A DNA stretch of 64,000 nucleotides from Antedon mediterranea (Eukaryota; Echinodermata; Crinoidea; Comatulida; Antedonidae): NCBI RefSeq assembly GCF_964355755.1, contig NC_092674.1, positions 7,505,001-7,569,000 of the forward strand, written 5' to 3'. Numbering within the stretch: the first letter of the stretch is position 1; every line of letters starts with the position of its first letter. Shown here one piece after another: positions 1 through 12,135 of the stretch. A program made the position numbers and the translations under genes. The notes beneath the pieces were generated by a model. That model saw only the letters and a list, made by a program, of their open reading frames with translations, had not been told where the DNA came from and made no database searches.

Positions 1-499
1 TTAGAATTTTTTCAAGGTTACATAGGATAAATGTCACATATAGCCTGTACTAGTAGTAATGTGACTTAATTACGTTTTTAATCATTATCTGCATCCATAG
101 AGATATTATAACTGAAAATCAATTTTAATATTGAGTGAGCTTTTTAGTAAAACATTTTTATAAATGGTATGAGCTTAACGATCTGTGACATTTGTGTAAA
201 TTCGCTAATGCTCATTGAAATGAATAAACAAACAAATGCATACGTACATACATACTGTATACAATGTTATTTTTAGTATAGTAAAGTACAGTAATGATAG
301 TTTTACATATTTTATCATATTTTCATTGTAAATTTTTTTTTGGTCTGATCTAAATATTTACAATAAAAAATCACAATTTTCTCACGCTTTATACTTATAA
401 ATGTAGGCTATTGTTTTTTTTATTTAAAATAAACCTATCATCATGGTATAGAATAGTGTACGTGTATTTAATGCGAATCTTTGTAGAAAAACAATTCCA
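1..499. other. AT-rich sequence, no gene seen
   Basis: I see no coding potential, no RNA gene and no clear repeat boundary here. The sequence is AT-rich with short poly-T runs and leads into the tandem array that starts near 500. Confidence 0.4.
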
Positions 500-1203
500 T
501 AAGTAAGAAACTACCATGTGTGTTACTGTTCGTGAGCCGCACCAATCGTTAGAAAAACAAATCCGAGCGAGCCGAACGATTGTTGTAGAAATTCCATTTG
601 ATGTACACGCACTCATATGGTAAGAAATTACCACGTGTATATTCATCATGCGAGTTTGTTGCCCGAACGCCGAACGACTGTTGTGAAATTCCATTTGATG
701 TACATGTACCCCTCTGTTAAGAATTTACCACATGTATATTCATCATGCAAGTAACAAGTTTGTTATCCGAACGCCAAACGACTTGTGAAATTCCATTTGA
801 TGTAAACGTACCCCTCTGGTATAGGTTGGTTCCCACTGGCGAAGCAATGTAACGCAATTTGCGCAACGTAAGCAAATGCCCTTCTAATAATTGTGTTTGC
901 CCCGTCTGCATGAAATCAAACCTGCGATGTTTCCAGCACTGTTGTATTTTGTTCCCACTTGTGATTACGCAAATACGTCGCTGCGTTGCGTTCCAGTGGG
1001 AACCACGCTTAAGAAATTACCACGTGTGTTCACCATGCGAGTTTGTTGCCCGAACCAACGAGTGCTGTGAAAATTCCACTTGATGTACACGCGCCCCTCT
1101 GGTAAGAAATTACCACGTGTGTTCATCATGCGAGTTTCGCCGCCGAACGAACGATTATTGTGGACATTCCATTTGACGTACACACACGCACCCTAAAAAA
1201 TTA
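500..1203. repeat. Imperfect ~95-bp tandem array, about five units
   Basis: Successive units begin with TAAGAAATTACCACGTGTGT-like sequence, run through a GCGAGTTTGTTGCCCGAACG block and end with ATTCCATTTGATGTACACG and CCCCTCTGG. Units start near 500, 621, 717, 1010 and 1102, with a partial sixth near 1193. The third and fourth units are separated by a foldback element. The first unit is longer and more diverged. Open frames on both strands here are by-products of the repeat. Confidence 0.75.
824..1011. mobile_element. Foldback MITE, family FB-A, inserted in the tandem array
   Basis: The ends are inverted repeats: GGTTCCCACTGGCGAAGCAA on the left and, on the right, GCGTTGCGTTCCAGTGGGAA. The element sits exactly between two units of the surrounding array, so it is younger than the array. 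Related copies are at 44.8, 49.2, 54.9, 57.8, 57.9 and 60.2 kb. No coding capacity. Confidence 0.65.
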
Positions 1204-3222
1204 ACATGTGTGTTCATGCCTGTATAGTACCTGTCCGTTTCTGCTGACAAAATTGGCAAAACATTAACATTTTTTCATCAACAGTGTCAGCAGTAGGCTA
1301 TAGTTTCGCGCTAGCTCAGCGGCGATCACATGTGTTTTGCGCTCTAGTCGAATTCTCTGGATAGAAGAAATATACTTAATTAATAAATGTTTAATTACCA
1401 AAATGTATTTAAAATTAGTTTCATAATCATACATAGGCCTACGTTACTGTTTGTTGTTAACAATAAAAATATTGTCTTATTTTACAACTCCCTGGTCTGA
1501 GTGAGATTGAGCCAAACGAACTCAAAATATAAAAAAAACACAGAAATTTAGTGACGAAGTATGACGTTGCAGTAGTGGATAGGCTATTTCCTGGAATGCC
1601 AAAAATGTCTTTAACACGCCGCCGCTAAAAAGGGAGAAGTCTATGCGTTGCTGTTAAACCATGTGCTGCGCTAGGAACATGTTAGGTCTATAAAATGGAC
1701 TATACTATTTTACGAAACTATAAAGAGGATGGGTTGTTATGATAATGATATGGGGCGTGTTTATGAATACATTTTCAAAAGAACCGTAAGACTATGTATA
1801 CGTTATCGGGTATATATATTTTTTCACAATACTGTAATTGCCGGTGGTTAAGTTGAAAATCGAGGAAACATGCAAATAGACAGGCCAGGGAGTTGTAACT
1901 CCCTGGACAGGCTAATGCAAACGTGGCATGCCCTTGCTAATAAAACGTGTTGGGTTGGGAGTTATACAGAACGTAATGGAATTCTGTACCGTGTCCTGTG
2001 ATGTACAGTATTTGATATATTTTTTTATATTTTTTATTAATATACATTATATAAATATATTATTAATACTAGTGTAGGCTAGGTACTCGGCAAGCTAGGC
2101 CTATACGTGTATTGTATATATACAAAAAAGACGTCAGCTCTGTACAGGCTCGTCGAACGGTCCAAGTTTTATTTTCTCGCACAAAGATTGTAATTGTAAA
2201 CATCGGACGCTAACAGTCGGTCAACATGCGGCACATGGTGTGGGCGGATCATCTTATCAGGCGGGTAAGGGAAGTCACCGATGTGACGGCGTATTGTCAT
2301 TCTTCAAAGAAAACACTGCTTTTGAATAAACCGCCTTAATTAGGATAGCGCGTGCCAACTGTTTATTTATAGTAAATCCAATTAGTTTTTGCTTCCTTCT
2401 ATTGTTTAAAGATCCTTAAAATACTGTCGATTTAGTATCGACGCATTGTCTAAATACTATCGAATTACTGTCGGTAACTAACTGCAAGTTCGACGTCGAA
2501 CTTTTTTTCAGCGGGTATGTCTTTATTAATATATGTAACAACAAATGTGGTTTATGACATTATACGCAGAGGGATCTTTGATCGGATTGTGATACCGGCT
2601 ATTGTATTCGCGTTAGCAAGGTCCTATCATATATTATAAATAATTAAAGATTCTGAGAAAAACAATCAATCAATATATCTTTAAAAAATCAATTATCTTT
2701 ATTTAAATCAATGCATATAACCTATAATTCGTCATAGTGACGAATTAAATCTAGTTATTGTTATTACAATTATTACAACAGTATTTCAAATGTCAGATTC
2801 ACTGGTGTTGTCTTGTGGTGGTAGAGGTAGACCTTGAAAACCATTTTGAACAATCAAAACACAAATGAAATCACAATTTTTAATTGATCAACATTTTATA
2901 AACTACCATTTAGTCATTATAATATGGCATAGATATACTTGGCATCCTGAAAAATGTAAAGCTATTATATAAATAATAAATTATGTCGCTATCAAATGTG
3001 TATAGGCTTACAGTAATTAACATGGTATAGGCCTCTAATTATACTGTTGCTATCAAATATTATGTAATCCATGATTTCCAGGATCAGGTGAAAACCCTCG
3101 CGTACATACATTACAAACAATCGTTAATGTTACGTGCAAGTTTGTTATTACTGCCGCAAGAGTAAATACTAATATTGCACCCTTTATTGCTTTTAAGGTT
3201 ATTTAAGAGGTGTTTGTTCGTC
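1204..3222. other. Intergenic, no gene recognised
   Basis: About 2 kb of AT-rich sequence before the first TRIM-like gene. I found no coding exon and no RNA gene. A short phrase, 'actccctgg', recurs near 1485, 1888 and 1898 and may mark edges of old insertions, but no inverted ends could be placed. The promoter of the downstream TRIM-like gene, if it ever had one, would lie here; no motif is convincing. Confidence 0.35.
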
Positions 3223-4449
3223 ATGGCATCTAAAGAAGTGATTAAAGGAATTGAAGCTGCAGCACTAGAGTGTTCTTTATGTTTGCATCGCTTCACAAAA
3301 CCAAAGACACTCACGTGTGTCCATTCGTTCTGTCTTGAGTGTCTTGAAAAATGGGTTAAAGAAAGAAATGGAGTACTCAGCTGTCCAATATGTCGTGAAG
3401 TCTGCCTGATTCCAGAAGGAGGGCTTGAAAACCTGAAGAATAATATATTTACCAGAATCAAAAATGAAGATGTCACAACATCATCGAATCATTACAATGA
3501 GAGAATACGCAACCATTGATCCTTTGGAACGCTTGGCTTCTAAACCTGTGTTATGCTCTGAACATGAAATGCCATTTCATTTCTACTGCGACTCGTGTAA
3601 GATTCCAGTATGCGTTGGATGTACACAAATTAAACATTCTAAATCTGATTGTCATAACATAGTCGAAATTAAAACTGCGTTTGAATCATTCTCAACACGT
3701 TCAGAAAGCTTAATTAAAACAGCAGATGAAAGATTAGGAAGCCTTCAATCAATTGCTAATGAACTGAAAAAGAAAGAGGCATTAGAAATGTCTACTTACA
3801 AGAAACTCCAAGCGACAATTACAGAAGAAGCAGATAAAGCGCACCAATTGATTGATCAGTATAAAACGGAACAGTTACAAGATCTCGAATCAAAATTACC
3901 AACGCAATCTTAAGTTACTTAATGCCCATGTAAGTGATGTTGAATTAGCTATTGCTAAATTCTCCAGTATGCAGGGAATTGCACGTACCTTAATACATAG
4001 CCCAAACCATGCTATGGCACTAAGGTCCAGTTCTAATGTTTCCAAACGATTTACTGATGATATGCAGAAACCGAATGTTTCAAAGTACAATAACACCAGG
4101 TTAGAAGTATTAGTGAAAGCTGCAGATATTTCAAAATCAACATTTGGAAAATTTTTGCTTTTATGTAAGTTTATAACAAGGGATTCCAAAGGAGCAGCTG
4201 TCTATATGAAAGATGTAAAAGTGAAATGCTTCAAAATAAACCCAAGTAATTCAAATAATATATCCAACTGCGTGTCATCATGTATCACTGATGAACACAA
4301 TGGATATTACAACATTGATAATAGTTTTTTTGTGTTCAAATTGTACTTTAATCTGTCTAATTATTAATGGATCTGATGTATTATTCAAAACTGTTAAGTT
4401 TGATTCAGATGGCTTGATTGTAGAACAATCAGAATTCACACTTCTTTAA
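3223..4449 (+). pseudogene. TRIM-like RING/B-box protein gene, frameshifted copy A (B-box 1 lost)
   Basis: TRIM proteins are ubiquitin E3 ligases built from a RING finger, one or two B-boxes and a coiled coil. Frame 1 encodes a complete C3HC4 RING: C17, C20, C32, H34, C37, C40, C54 and C57, counted from the ATG at 3223. The frame then runs out near 3519. The reading continues in another frame from about 3464 with a complete B-box 2 (CSEH...CDSC...CVGC...H) and a helical, Lys/Glu-rich stretch, and breaks again near 3895. A third frame (from about 3890) carries the C-terminal domain, and a last shift near 4360 is needed to reach the TAA at 4447-4449. Compared with copy B, almost all of B-box 1 is missing: RING sequence joins straight to the end of B-box 1. 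There is one apparent coding block after a possible 5' splice acceptor just upstream. At least three frame breaks make it a pseudogene, unless the assembly has errors. Confidence 0.8.
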
Positions 4450-5657
4450 ATAAGAAATATTTGTTTATTAAAAAACCTGTTTCTAAAATGATAGCATGGT
4501 ATACGGAAAAAATAACTCAAATTATTTTGTATTTATTTTGACCGTATTAAATACAAATTACTGTCGCACAACGAACCTAGTTATTAAAACAATTTAAATA
4601 ATGTTAATAGATGATAGGCAATATGTTTGTAAATAGACGAGTCAACAGAAAATAATGTTAAAAAGGAGAGAGAGGAAAGAAACACAAATGTTTATGGGTA
4701 GAAAATTGTTAAAAAATAAAGTTAGGATGTAGACAACAAAATATTAATCGTGGTTATATGTTCGTAATGATGATAAAATATGTTAATTAGAAAACTTGTA
4801 TACAGACATTAAAAACAACTTTTCATCCTTACGATATAAAAATATGCAAGTTTACAGATGTAAAATATTAATTTAATAAAGGTGGCGTAATCTACGAAGG
4901 ACAATCACTGTGACAACGCATTTACCACGAAATACACAAACATTCATTTTTGAATGGCGAAATATATACGGTACATATATATTTCAGATCTTTAATTGAA
5001 TATTTCAGTATATTTCAGTCACTTTATTTCATAGTAGGAATTATTTCCGTCGAAATTGATATTTCGTTCATTATGATAGTAGAAGTTCAAGTAAAACTAT
5101 GTACACAATAAGCATAACTATTCAGGCCAATAATAAATTTTAGCAAAATTGAATTTGTAAAAACAAGAGGAAAATACATTCATATGAAATAAAATGTTAC
5201 ACTGTTGTTTTTGTATGAATTCAGAGCATTTTAATATTTCATTTAATAGCCATCATTATTAATATGCCAGTGTATACGACATAATGATCACCAACAGATC
5301 GGTGTTAAAATAAATATGAAATTTAGGCACAAAAATGGATCATTATTATATGTACGGTTATTATTTTATAGCAAAGTTTTTGCTTATTTATGAACACAAG
5401 AAAGTGGTTTGATGCTTGTTGCAACAGGCGGAGGAAAATAAATTTGGTACTTGCTGGACGTCTATTACAAATTGGGCGTGGCATTTCTCAATTAAAAAAA
5501 CAACATGTTCTCATAATACTGTAGTCCATATGCCCTTAAAAATATTTAATATAGTAACAATGTGTAGATTGATATGGTACGGTAAGGTATGATGGAAAGC
5601 AACACATATTTCAATTAAAATCGACTTGTTCTGTATACTTTTCAGAATAAGACTACC
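4450..5657. other. Spacer between the two TRIM-like copies
   Basis: AT-rich sequence with no open frame of note. The last 20 bases before copy B read like a splice acceptor (pyrimidine-rich, ending TTTTCAG at about 5645), so the coding block of copy B may once have been preceded by a non-coding 5' exon in this spacer. Confidence 0.4.
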
Positions 5658-6895
5658 ATGGCATCTAAAGACCTTATTGAAGGAATTGAAGGCGCAGCAC
5701 TTGAGTGTCCTTTATGTATGCATCGTTTAGACTATGTTACAACATTGGAACAGAACACCGCTCTATCTTGTAGTCTTTGTAGTACAGCAGCATGTTTCTT
5801 CTGTCAGGACTGCGATGAGTTATATTGCACACCGTGCAAAACTACTCATGCAAAAATGAAGATATTAAAAAATCATTGTATTATCAAAATGAAAGAATAT
5901 GCAGCGATTACACCTGTTGAACGCTTTGCCTCTAAACCAGTGTTATGTTCTGAACATAATATGCCGTTTCATTTCTACTGTGACCCCTGTGAGATTCCAG
6001 TATGCGTTGGATGTACACTCATTGAACATCCTAAATCTTATGATCATAACATCATCAAAATATAAACTGCGTTTGAATCATTCTCAGCACTTTCGAAAAT
6101 CTTTATCGAAGAAGCAGATCAAAAATTAATGAGTTTTTGTGAATTTACCAATCAACTGAAAAAGAAAAAGGCATTGGAGATATCTACATACAAGAAGTGG
6201 AAAGTGACAGTTATAGACGAAGCCAACAAAGCACAGCAATTGATCGGTATAAAAAAGAACAACTACAAGACCTCGAATCAACTCACCAACACAACCTGAA
6301 GTTACTTAACGCCCACGAAAGTGATGCTGAATTAGCTATTGCTAAATTCTCCAGTACGCGGGAAACTACAAATAGCTTACTGATTAGTCCAAACCATGTT
6401 ATGGCACTAATGTCAAGTTCTGCTGTTTCCAAACGAACGAATGGATGACCTTTCAAAACATATTGACATTACTAGTGACTTAAAAAATACAAGAGAACAC
6501 AATTATAATTTAAGGTTTAAAGTAGCATTGAAAGCTGGTATTGATATTTCAAAATCAAGATTAATAATTATATACAAACACCCTCCTTCAATGAGAGTGC
6601 TTCTTCAGTATACAAATGTACTCCCGAAAATATTGATAAAAACACGGAATGAAGTCGGAGAGGATGTGTACATAAAAGATTTGAATATGATATGCCGTAG
6701 AACAAATGAAACTAAAGATAGTAAAGACGATAAAACTTGGATGTTATTAGCGATATCAAAATTCCCTTGAAAAGTTGTACTTTGACGTGTGAAATAATTA
6801 ATGAACCTGATAAATATATCAAAACCATGACGTTTGATTCTTCTGGAAATTACTCTTTTCCGCAGTTAGAATCAGACTTTGAGTGTATAAAATGA
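5658..6895 (+). pseudogene. TRIM-like B-box protein gene, broken copy B (RING mostly deleted)
   Basis: The start, MASKDLIEGIEGAALECPLC, matches copy A, but only the first Cys pair of the RING is left. The frame then enters a B-box 1 (CSLC...CQDC...CTPC...H) and a B-box 2 (CSEH...CDPC...CVGC...H) that align with copy A. A TAA at 6063 stops the frame where copy A continues into its coiled coil. The coiled-coil part follows in the same frame and shifts near 6240; further shifts occur near 6440 and 6765 before the terminal TGA at 6893-6895. Copies A and B are in tandem, in the same orientation and about 1.2 kb apart, so they come from a local duplication. The RING loss means that even a restored frame would lack the E3 core. 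Confidence 0.8.
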
Positions 6896-8032
6896 ATATT
6901 GATAATATGCCTACACGCATGCAGCAGAATTTAAAGAGCAACAATGTCGTTGCTTGTAAATTAAAGACGATAAAGTTACATATTATTGATTTTTAAATTA
7001 TGTTCAGAAGATAAGATATATTTTCTTCACCAATATTACACATGATGACTATTCACACGTGTCTTTCAATATGTTTATTTTTACCCTTTTTCTATAAATT
7101 ATAATGCAGACGGTTACGTATAAAGATCTGTCCACACTGTGAAACTAGTTTGATAACAACAATTGTGACGTGGCCAAATATGGTATTGATATGCTGAAAT
7201 ATGGTAGTGATATGACATCATAATGTCTATATATGGGCACATCACATTTTTGTCACATAAAGTTTGATAGTGTAGACAGGACTTAAGTTTATCTAATAAT
7301 GAATGTATGAGTTTTAATATGGTAGAACTTCTAGTCTATCTAATGTATTTTCAGAACTTCACTTTTTAAGTTAGTAACGGTAATTAGCCATATTCCCATT
7401 ACTGTGTTTTGAGATACATAGGCCTACCCATGATAAATAACAGATACATTTTATTTTACGAATTTTAAAAATAATAATATAAATAAAAGTAAAAAATGTG
7501 AGTAGAATAGTAATGCTTTGTAAAGAGGCGTAACATTTGTTAAAGGTAAAATAAAATTAAAATAAATACAAACAGGTTACGTGATGATTTTTTTTACTGT
7601 TTATCTTAAAGATTAAAGGCCTAATTGTATTTTCCCCCCAAAAAACATGGAAAATGAAGATTATTTAAATCAGACTTTGAATAGGTTATTTTGTAGTTTT
7701 AATAAAGTTAATCACTTCCGTAAAAAAAACCCCAAAAATAATGTTTTCACTTATAAAATGACAAAATAAATGTTTAAATTCAACCAAAAATCCATTGGCT
7801 GGCACTGGCACCCAACAATTTACTATTTTTTGCTTTAAATCAGTTTTATCAAGTAAATACAATTTTTTTCCAACACATATTTGGTAAAAGTGGATAACTA
7901 TTATGTGACATTAAAATGGCATATTCAACAGACAACATTTTAATAATTTAAATTTAATTAATTTTTTCAGGGGTACAATTATTGTATTATATTATTATTA
8001 ACTATTATAGTTAATTATTTCAACTAGATGGC
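6896..8032. other. Intergenic, one MITE, no gene
   Basis: AT-rich sequence downstream of TRIM copy B. Apart from the MITE at 7122-7286 I see only homopolymer runs (poly-T, poly-A, a short C run near 7633) and no coding potential. Confidence 0.4.
7122..7286. mobile_element. MITE family M1 copy
   Basis: The ends are inverted: AAAGATCTGTCCACACTGTG on the left and GTTTGATAGTGTAGACAGGA on the right. The interior carries the family signature 'atatggtagtgatatgacatcat' plus a TATATGGGCACATCACA-like stretch. Five more copies lie at 29.6, 34.1, 38.9, 41.8 and 53.5 kb. It is non-coding and about 165 bp long. Confidence 0.7.
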
Positions 8033-8323
8033 ATGCTCGCTTCGCTCGCGTACCATCTAGGTCGTGCCCACAGATGGTTCTCGAATACACAGTATTTCCA
8101 GCGAGAAAAAAATGGAGATTTCAAATGTACGTACTGCAGGACTATAATACATTGTCGTTTACAGAAACGAATAAATATACACAATGATTTATGTAGTCAA
8201 CCAAAATTAGCACCCTGGGAATTACTTCCGATAGAGAAACAAAATGAGTCAAATTTTTTTATTTGGACTCATTTAAACAAACCCAATTTGTGTTTTGTAT
8301 GTAACATTAGGCCTAAGGGTTGA
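8033..8323 (+). CDS. Tentative open frame with a BED-like Cys/His pattern, unrecognised
   Basis: A 96-codon frame contains CTYC, then a His and a Cys spaced as H-x3-C (FKCTYCRTIIHC, then INIHNDLC). This resembles a BED-type zinc finger (C-x2-C...H-x3-5-H/C) of the kind found in hAT transposases. A second pair, CFVC, lies near the end. The first codons overlap a short palindrome (CTAGATGG...CCATCTAG), and a possible splice acceptor (TTTCCAG) precedes the Cys-rich part, so the real start may be there. No further coding sequence follows. It may be a transposase remnant or chance. Confidence 0.2.
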   Translation: MLASLAYHLGRAHRWFSNTQYFQREKNGDFKCTYCRTIIHCRLQKRINIHNDLCSQPKLAPWELLPIEKQNESNFFIWTHLNKPNLCFVCNIRPKG

Positions 8324-9297
8324 GGGATGGGGGAAGAAGATAGGTACAAAGAGGAAACATTTTAAAATATATTCTTATCCACTCAGTAACGAAATATTGT
8401 TTTTAATGTTTTATAGGCCTATAAATAATATACCACTAAATACAGTAAAACATTTACGATTTAATACTTTGTTAAAACTCTCACTGTTATAGTCGATTGA
8501 AATAGTAAACGACGTTTATATATTTTTAAATTATTAATTAATACAAACGTTGAGAAGCAACTGTCAGTAATAGCGTTTATTTATTTGTATATTATATGTT
8601 TATAATCTAACAGTAGGGCCTACCCACACTCACAGTAATAAAGTTTATTTGTATATTTGTTTATATTATATCTAACAGTACCAACACTCACACAGTAAGA
8701 AATTTGCGATTCAAATTGCGATCAAAAGTGGTTAATACCTTAACAGTATTGTACAGCATTGCAATACCATTTATGTTTATTCTCCAAGGGGGCCCATAAA
8801 TCTAAATCTATACCTGTATGGTTAAACCAAATAATTTGGAATGTTCCATTCATCACAAATCAATACATTTGTAAAAACGTATATTACATGTATCAAAATA
8901 GCATTTTTTAAAGAAAATCGGCCTGTCTTCAACATTATGATGCTGTACTCGAACTGTTCAACCGGTTTTCAGCTATTAAAAACAATTATCGTAGGAGGAG
9001 ATAGGAAAATGCGAAGTGTCCTCGTATTATTGTGTGCGGGTATTTTTTCAAATTGACATCCATTAGACAGTGTATACCACGATCGGAAAACACCCCTATT
9101 TGGGGAAAATCGTTGAACCTAAATTCGTTTTAATCGTCAATAACTAATTATCGAACTCAATTTAATTAGTAAACAGGGTTACATCAGGTCGTTAAAATCA
9201 GTACCGAAGTACGAACCAACTTTATATACCATCGAGTAAACATTCTAGAAGTAACGCGCGATTTACCGAATTTTGCCCTTACGTAAATTAATATATA
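8324..9297. other. Intergenic, no gene seen
   Basis: AT-rich sequence between the tentative zinc-finger frame and the large inverted-repeat element. A short direct repeat ('ttatttgtatatt...tctaacagta...cactcacagtaa') occurs twice near 8580-8700. Confidence 0.35.
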
Positions 9298-10129
9298 GAT
9301 ATTAAGAGCCATTGTCTGTAAAAATCAAAGATTTGGTGGCAGATGTAAAAAAATGGATTTCTCTCAAATTTTTACCATGAATAGACATTTCAATAAAAAG
9401 CATATCTACAACATTCATTTCAATTTTTAGCCTCCGTTGCCATGACAACGGTCAATTATCCACATTTTGATGTTTTTGCCATTTTTCACAGATTTTCTAT
9501 AGTGAAAAAGTACAAACTTGTATACTTATTTTAACCAAAAATACTTACAGTATACAGTTTTTGTTTATAGCAGTGTAAACAACATGTATTGAGTTCCATT
9601 TAATGTAGAAAAAAAAAAAATTACAAAATGGAGTTTGGTTGATACCATTATTTTAAAAAGGGGTGTTTTTAAAAAATATTTTTTTTATAAAAGTATACCT
9701 CATAAACGTACCTATAACTTCCAAAGTGGTGTTTTTAAATCAATGAGGTTTTTTAATTTGATAGTCAATAGGTTTGTCAACAATAATCACGAAAAAAACA
9801 CTGGGGTAAATTTCGTACATAGGTTTTGTGTTGCCAGGAAAATACGAAAAATACAAAAAATATAACAATGATATCAACAAACAAAACACATGAAACACAA
9901 TTTAAATATGGCTAATCCAATAATAAAATGTATATGTGGCTTCTCTTAATGCTACTAGAGTCATACAAATATTTTAGATTAAATAGGAGAATGTGTAGCC
10001 AGGTTTATTTCAATTAATTGCCAGAAAAACAGTATTTTGCATTGAAATATGTAATTGATGGAAAATAATGTTAAACTTGGAAATAATTGCGTCAATGGTT
10101 TTTATAAATTTTTAAATCTATTTTGTGTA

Positions 10130-11810
10130 AAGAGATACAGAAAGACCTCCCAAAAAATCTGACCTTGTAAATAGGTCATTTGAGGTCAAAAGGGGTCAGA
10201 ATGCAAAACAGGACAGGTCCCCACTTTACTACAACTATTAATGTTTGATCAAAATTTACAAGATAGTTCATAACAATTCTCAACAATTTTCTTATTTTAC
10301 CTATAGTGTTACCTTAGCAACCATTTCTATGTGTAACTAAGGAAAGTAATTTTTTTTTTAACGTAAAAAATGGCGTTTTTATAAATACAAAGAATTATTG
10401 ATTGCATTTGTAATTTTTCTCAATTTTACTTCTACTGCATTCCATTAATGACAAACTTGACCTTGTAAATTCATTCATTTTGAGGTCAACATTTTACCCT
10501 AGTAACTGTTTCTATGCGAAAATTTCAAAAAAAATAAGGGGTTTTTCATAAATACAAAACATTTTTTCTACATAGTTTTACAAATTACATTTCTACTTTT
10601 TGCCAAATTAACTTTAAATACTGAATCCTAATAATCTCATTAAGAAAGTCTTGACGAATCTGAATAAAGGTAAAAAAAATGACCTTTAGTGTTATCTTAA
10701 ACCTGTTTACGTAACAAATGATATTTAAAAAAAAAATTAAATATGGATTTTCATGAAAAAAAAAATTGTTTACATATTGAGGTCAAATGACATCAACATT
10801 TTACCTATAGTGTATTGTAGCAACTGTTTCTATACGTAACTAATACAATATTTTTAATATGGGGTTTCATGACTACAAACAATTGATTATACATAGCTTT
10901 ACTACCTTTTCCCAAATTTACTTATCTACTGAATCCCAGAAAATGTCTGACCTTGTGAAAGGGTCATTTGTTGGGTCAAGTTATGTCAAAATGTATTATT
11001 TATGTTATCTTAGAACCTGTTTCTATGCATAACTAAGGATAATTGTTTTTTTAAATACAGTTGAACCACCCGTAAGTGGCCACCCTCGGAACCTGGAAAA
11101 GTGGCCGCTTACGGGCGGTGACCCCTTACGGGAGGTTCTGCCGATAAAGGGCCAAAATCACTTATTATGGCTATATACGATATTCTTAACGAAACGAGCC
11201 TCTCAATTTTCCAGCTAATTGTAGGCCTATTATTATTTATAATCAGGTGGTTTAGTATTTTTTAGCATTTTCAGACAAATTTTAAAAACTTTTATCATAT
11301 GAAAAATGGTCGGTCAAAATCTGTGTAGTTTTCTCATCTCTTCACAGTAATGTTTTTAAAACCTCTTCAAAATAAAGCTAATATATAAAGAAATACAATA
11401 TACATGCACCTCTAATTCATAGGTCCATGCAATAAGTATCGCATTTTTCGATTGGCCGCTTACAAAAAATCTCATTTTTAGTATAAAAAGGTGCCCGCAG
11501 CTGCTTACGGTAATCACCAAATGCACTAATTAGATAGGAAGAACAAACAGGCTTTTCAAAGTACGTCCGTTAAGGGAGGTGGCCGCTGTAAATAAAATAT
11601 GGGGTTTTCATGAATAAAAATAATCACAGAAGAAAGTGCTTACGAATATGACCTTGTGAAACGGTAATTTGAAAATGCAAATAAGGCATGCCTGCTAATA
11701 ATCTACAAATTTAAATTTGTATGAGATAAATATGCAAAATCTAAAGAATATCTCATTTTTAGTTACCATAGTAACTGTTGCTATGCATAACTAAGGGAAA
11801 TTAAATAATT
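10130..11810. repeat. Degenerate internal tandem repeats of the large element
   Basis: A motif pair recurs five to six times: TGACCTTGTAAA...TCATTTGAGGTCA (near 10160, 10459, 10947 and 11650) and, further on, 'accttagcaaccatttctatgtgtaactaagg' variants (near 10310, 10495, 10690, 10810, 11005 and 11765). Spacing is irregular, about 130-300 bp, and copies are strongly diverged. The array is interrupted at 11058-11588 by a separate element. Confidence 0.55.
11058..11588. mobile_element. pogo-like MITE (TA target, CAG ends)
   Basis: The left end is CAGTTGAACCACCCGTAAGT after a TA. The right end reads GGGAGGTGGCCGCTG before a TA. Ends beginning CAG and a TA target are typical of Tc1/mariner-pogo type elements. 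The phrase 'gtggccgcttacgg' and its inverse recur inside. It is inserted in the tandem repeats of the larger element, so it is younger than they are. Confidence 0.6.
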
Positions 11811-12109
11811 ATCAGATAATTATTAATTTATAATTAATACTGAATCCAACCATCACAGTAAAAAAAATATAGAATTTAAAACCAATATTTAATAATAAAG
11901 TGTGATATTTTACATGCTGACCTTAAATGAAATGAAATTTCAAATCAGGGCTTCAATATTTGTTATGTAGCATTAACATACCTGAGTATATCATTGACTT
12001 TTGATTGGTTCTATTTTGGGGAGGGGAAAGTGGTGGATCCAGGACTTTTAAATAGTTAGGGGGTTGAAGGCGAGGGTCTAAAAACTTGCAGTTTATCTTA
12101 TAGTTGGTC

Positions 12110-12135
12110 GGGGTGGGGGGGGGGGGGGGGTGGTA
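12110..12135. repeat. Poly-G tract
   Basis: A run of mostly G on this strand (GGGGTGGGG followed by about 14 G) that could form a G-quadruplex and is prone to length error in sequencing. Confidence 0.8.

Noticed and set aside
395-1183. Several 64-99 codon frames on both strands near the window start
   Set aside because: All fall inside the ~95-bp tandem array and the FB-A element and change with the repeat phase.
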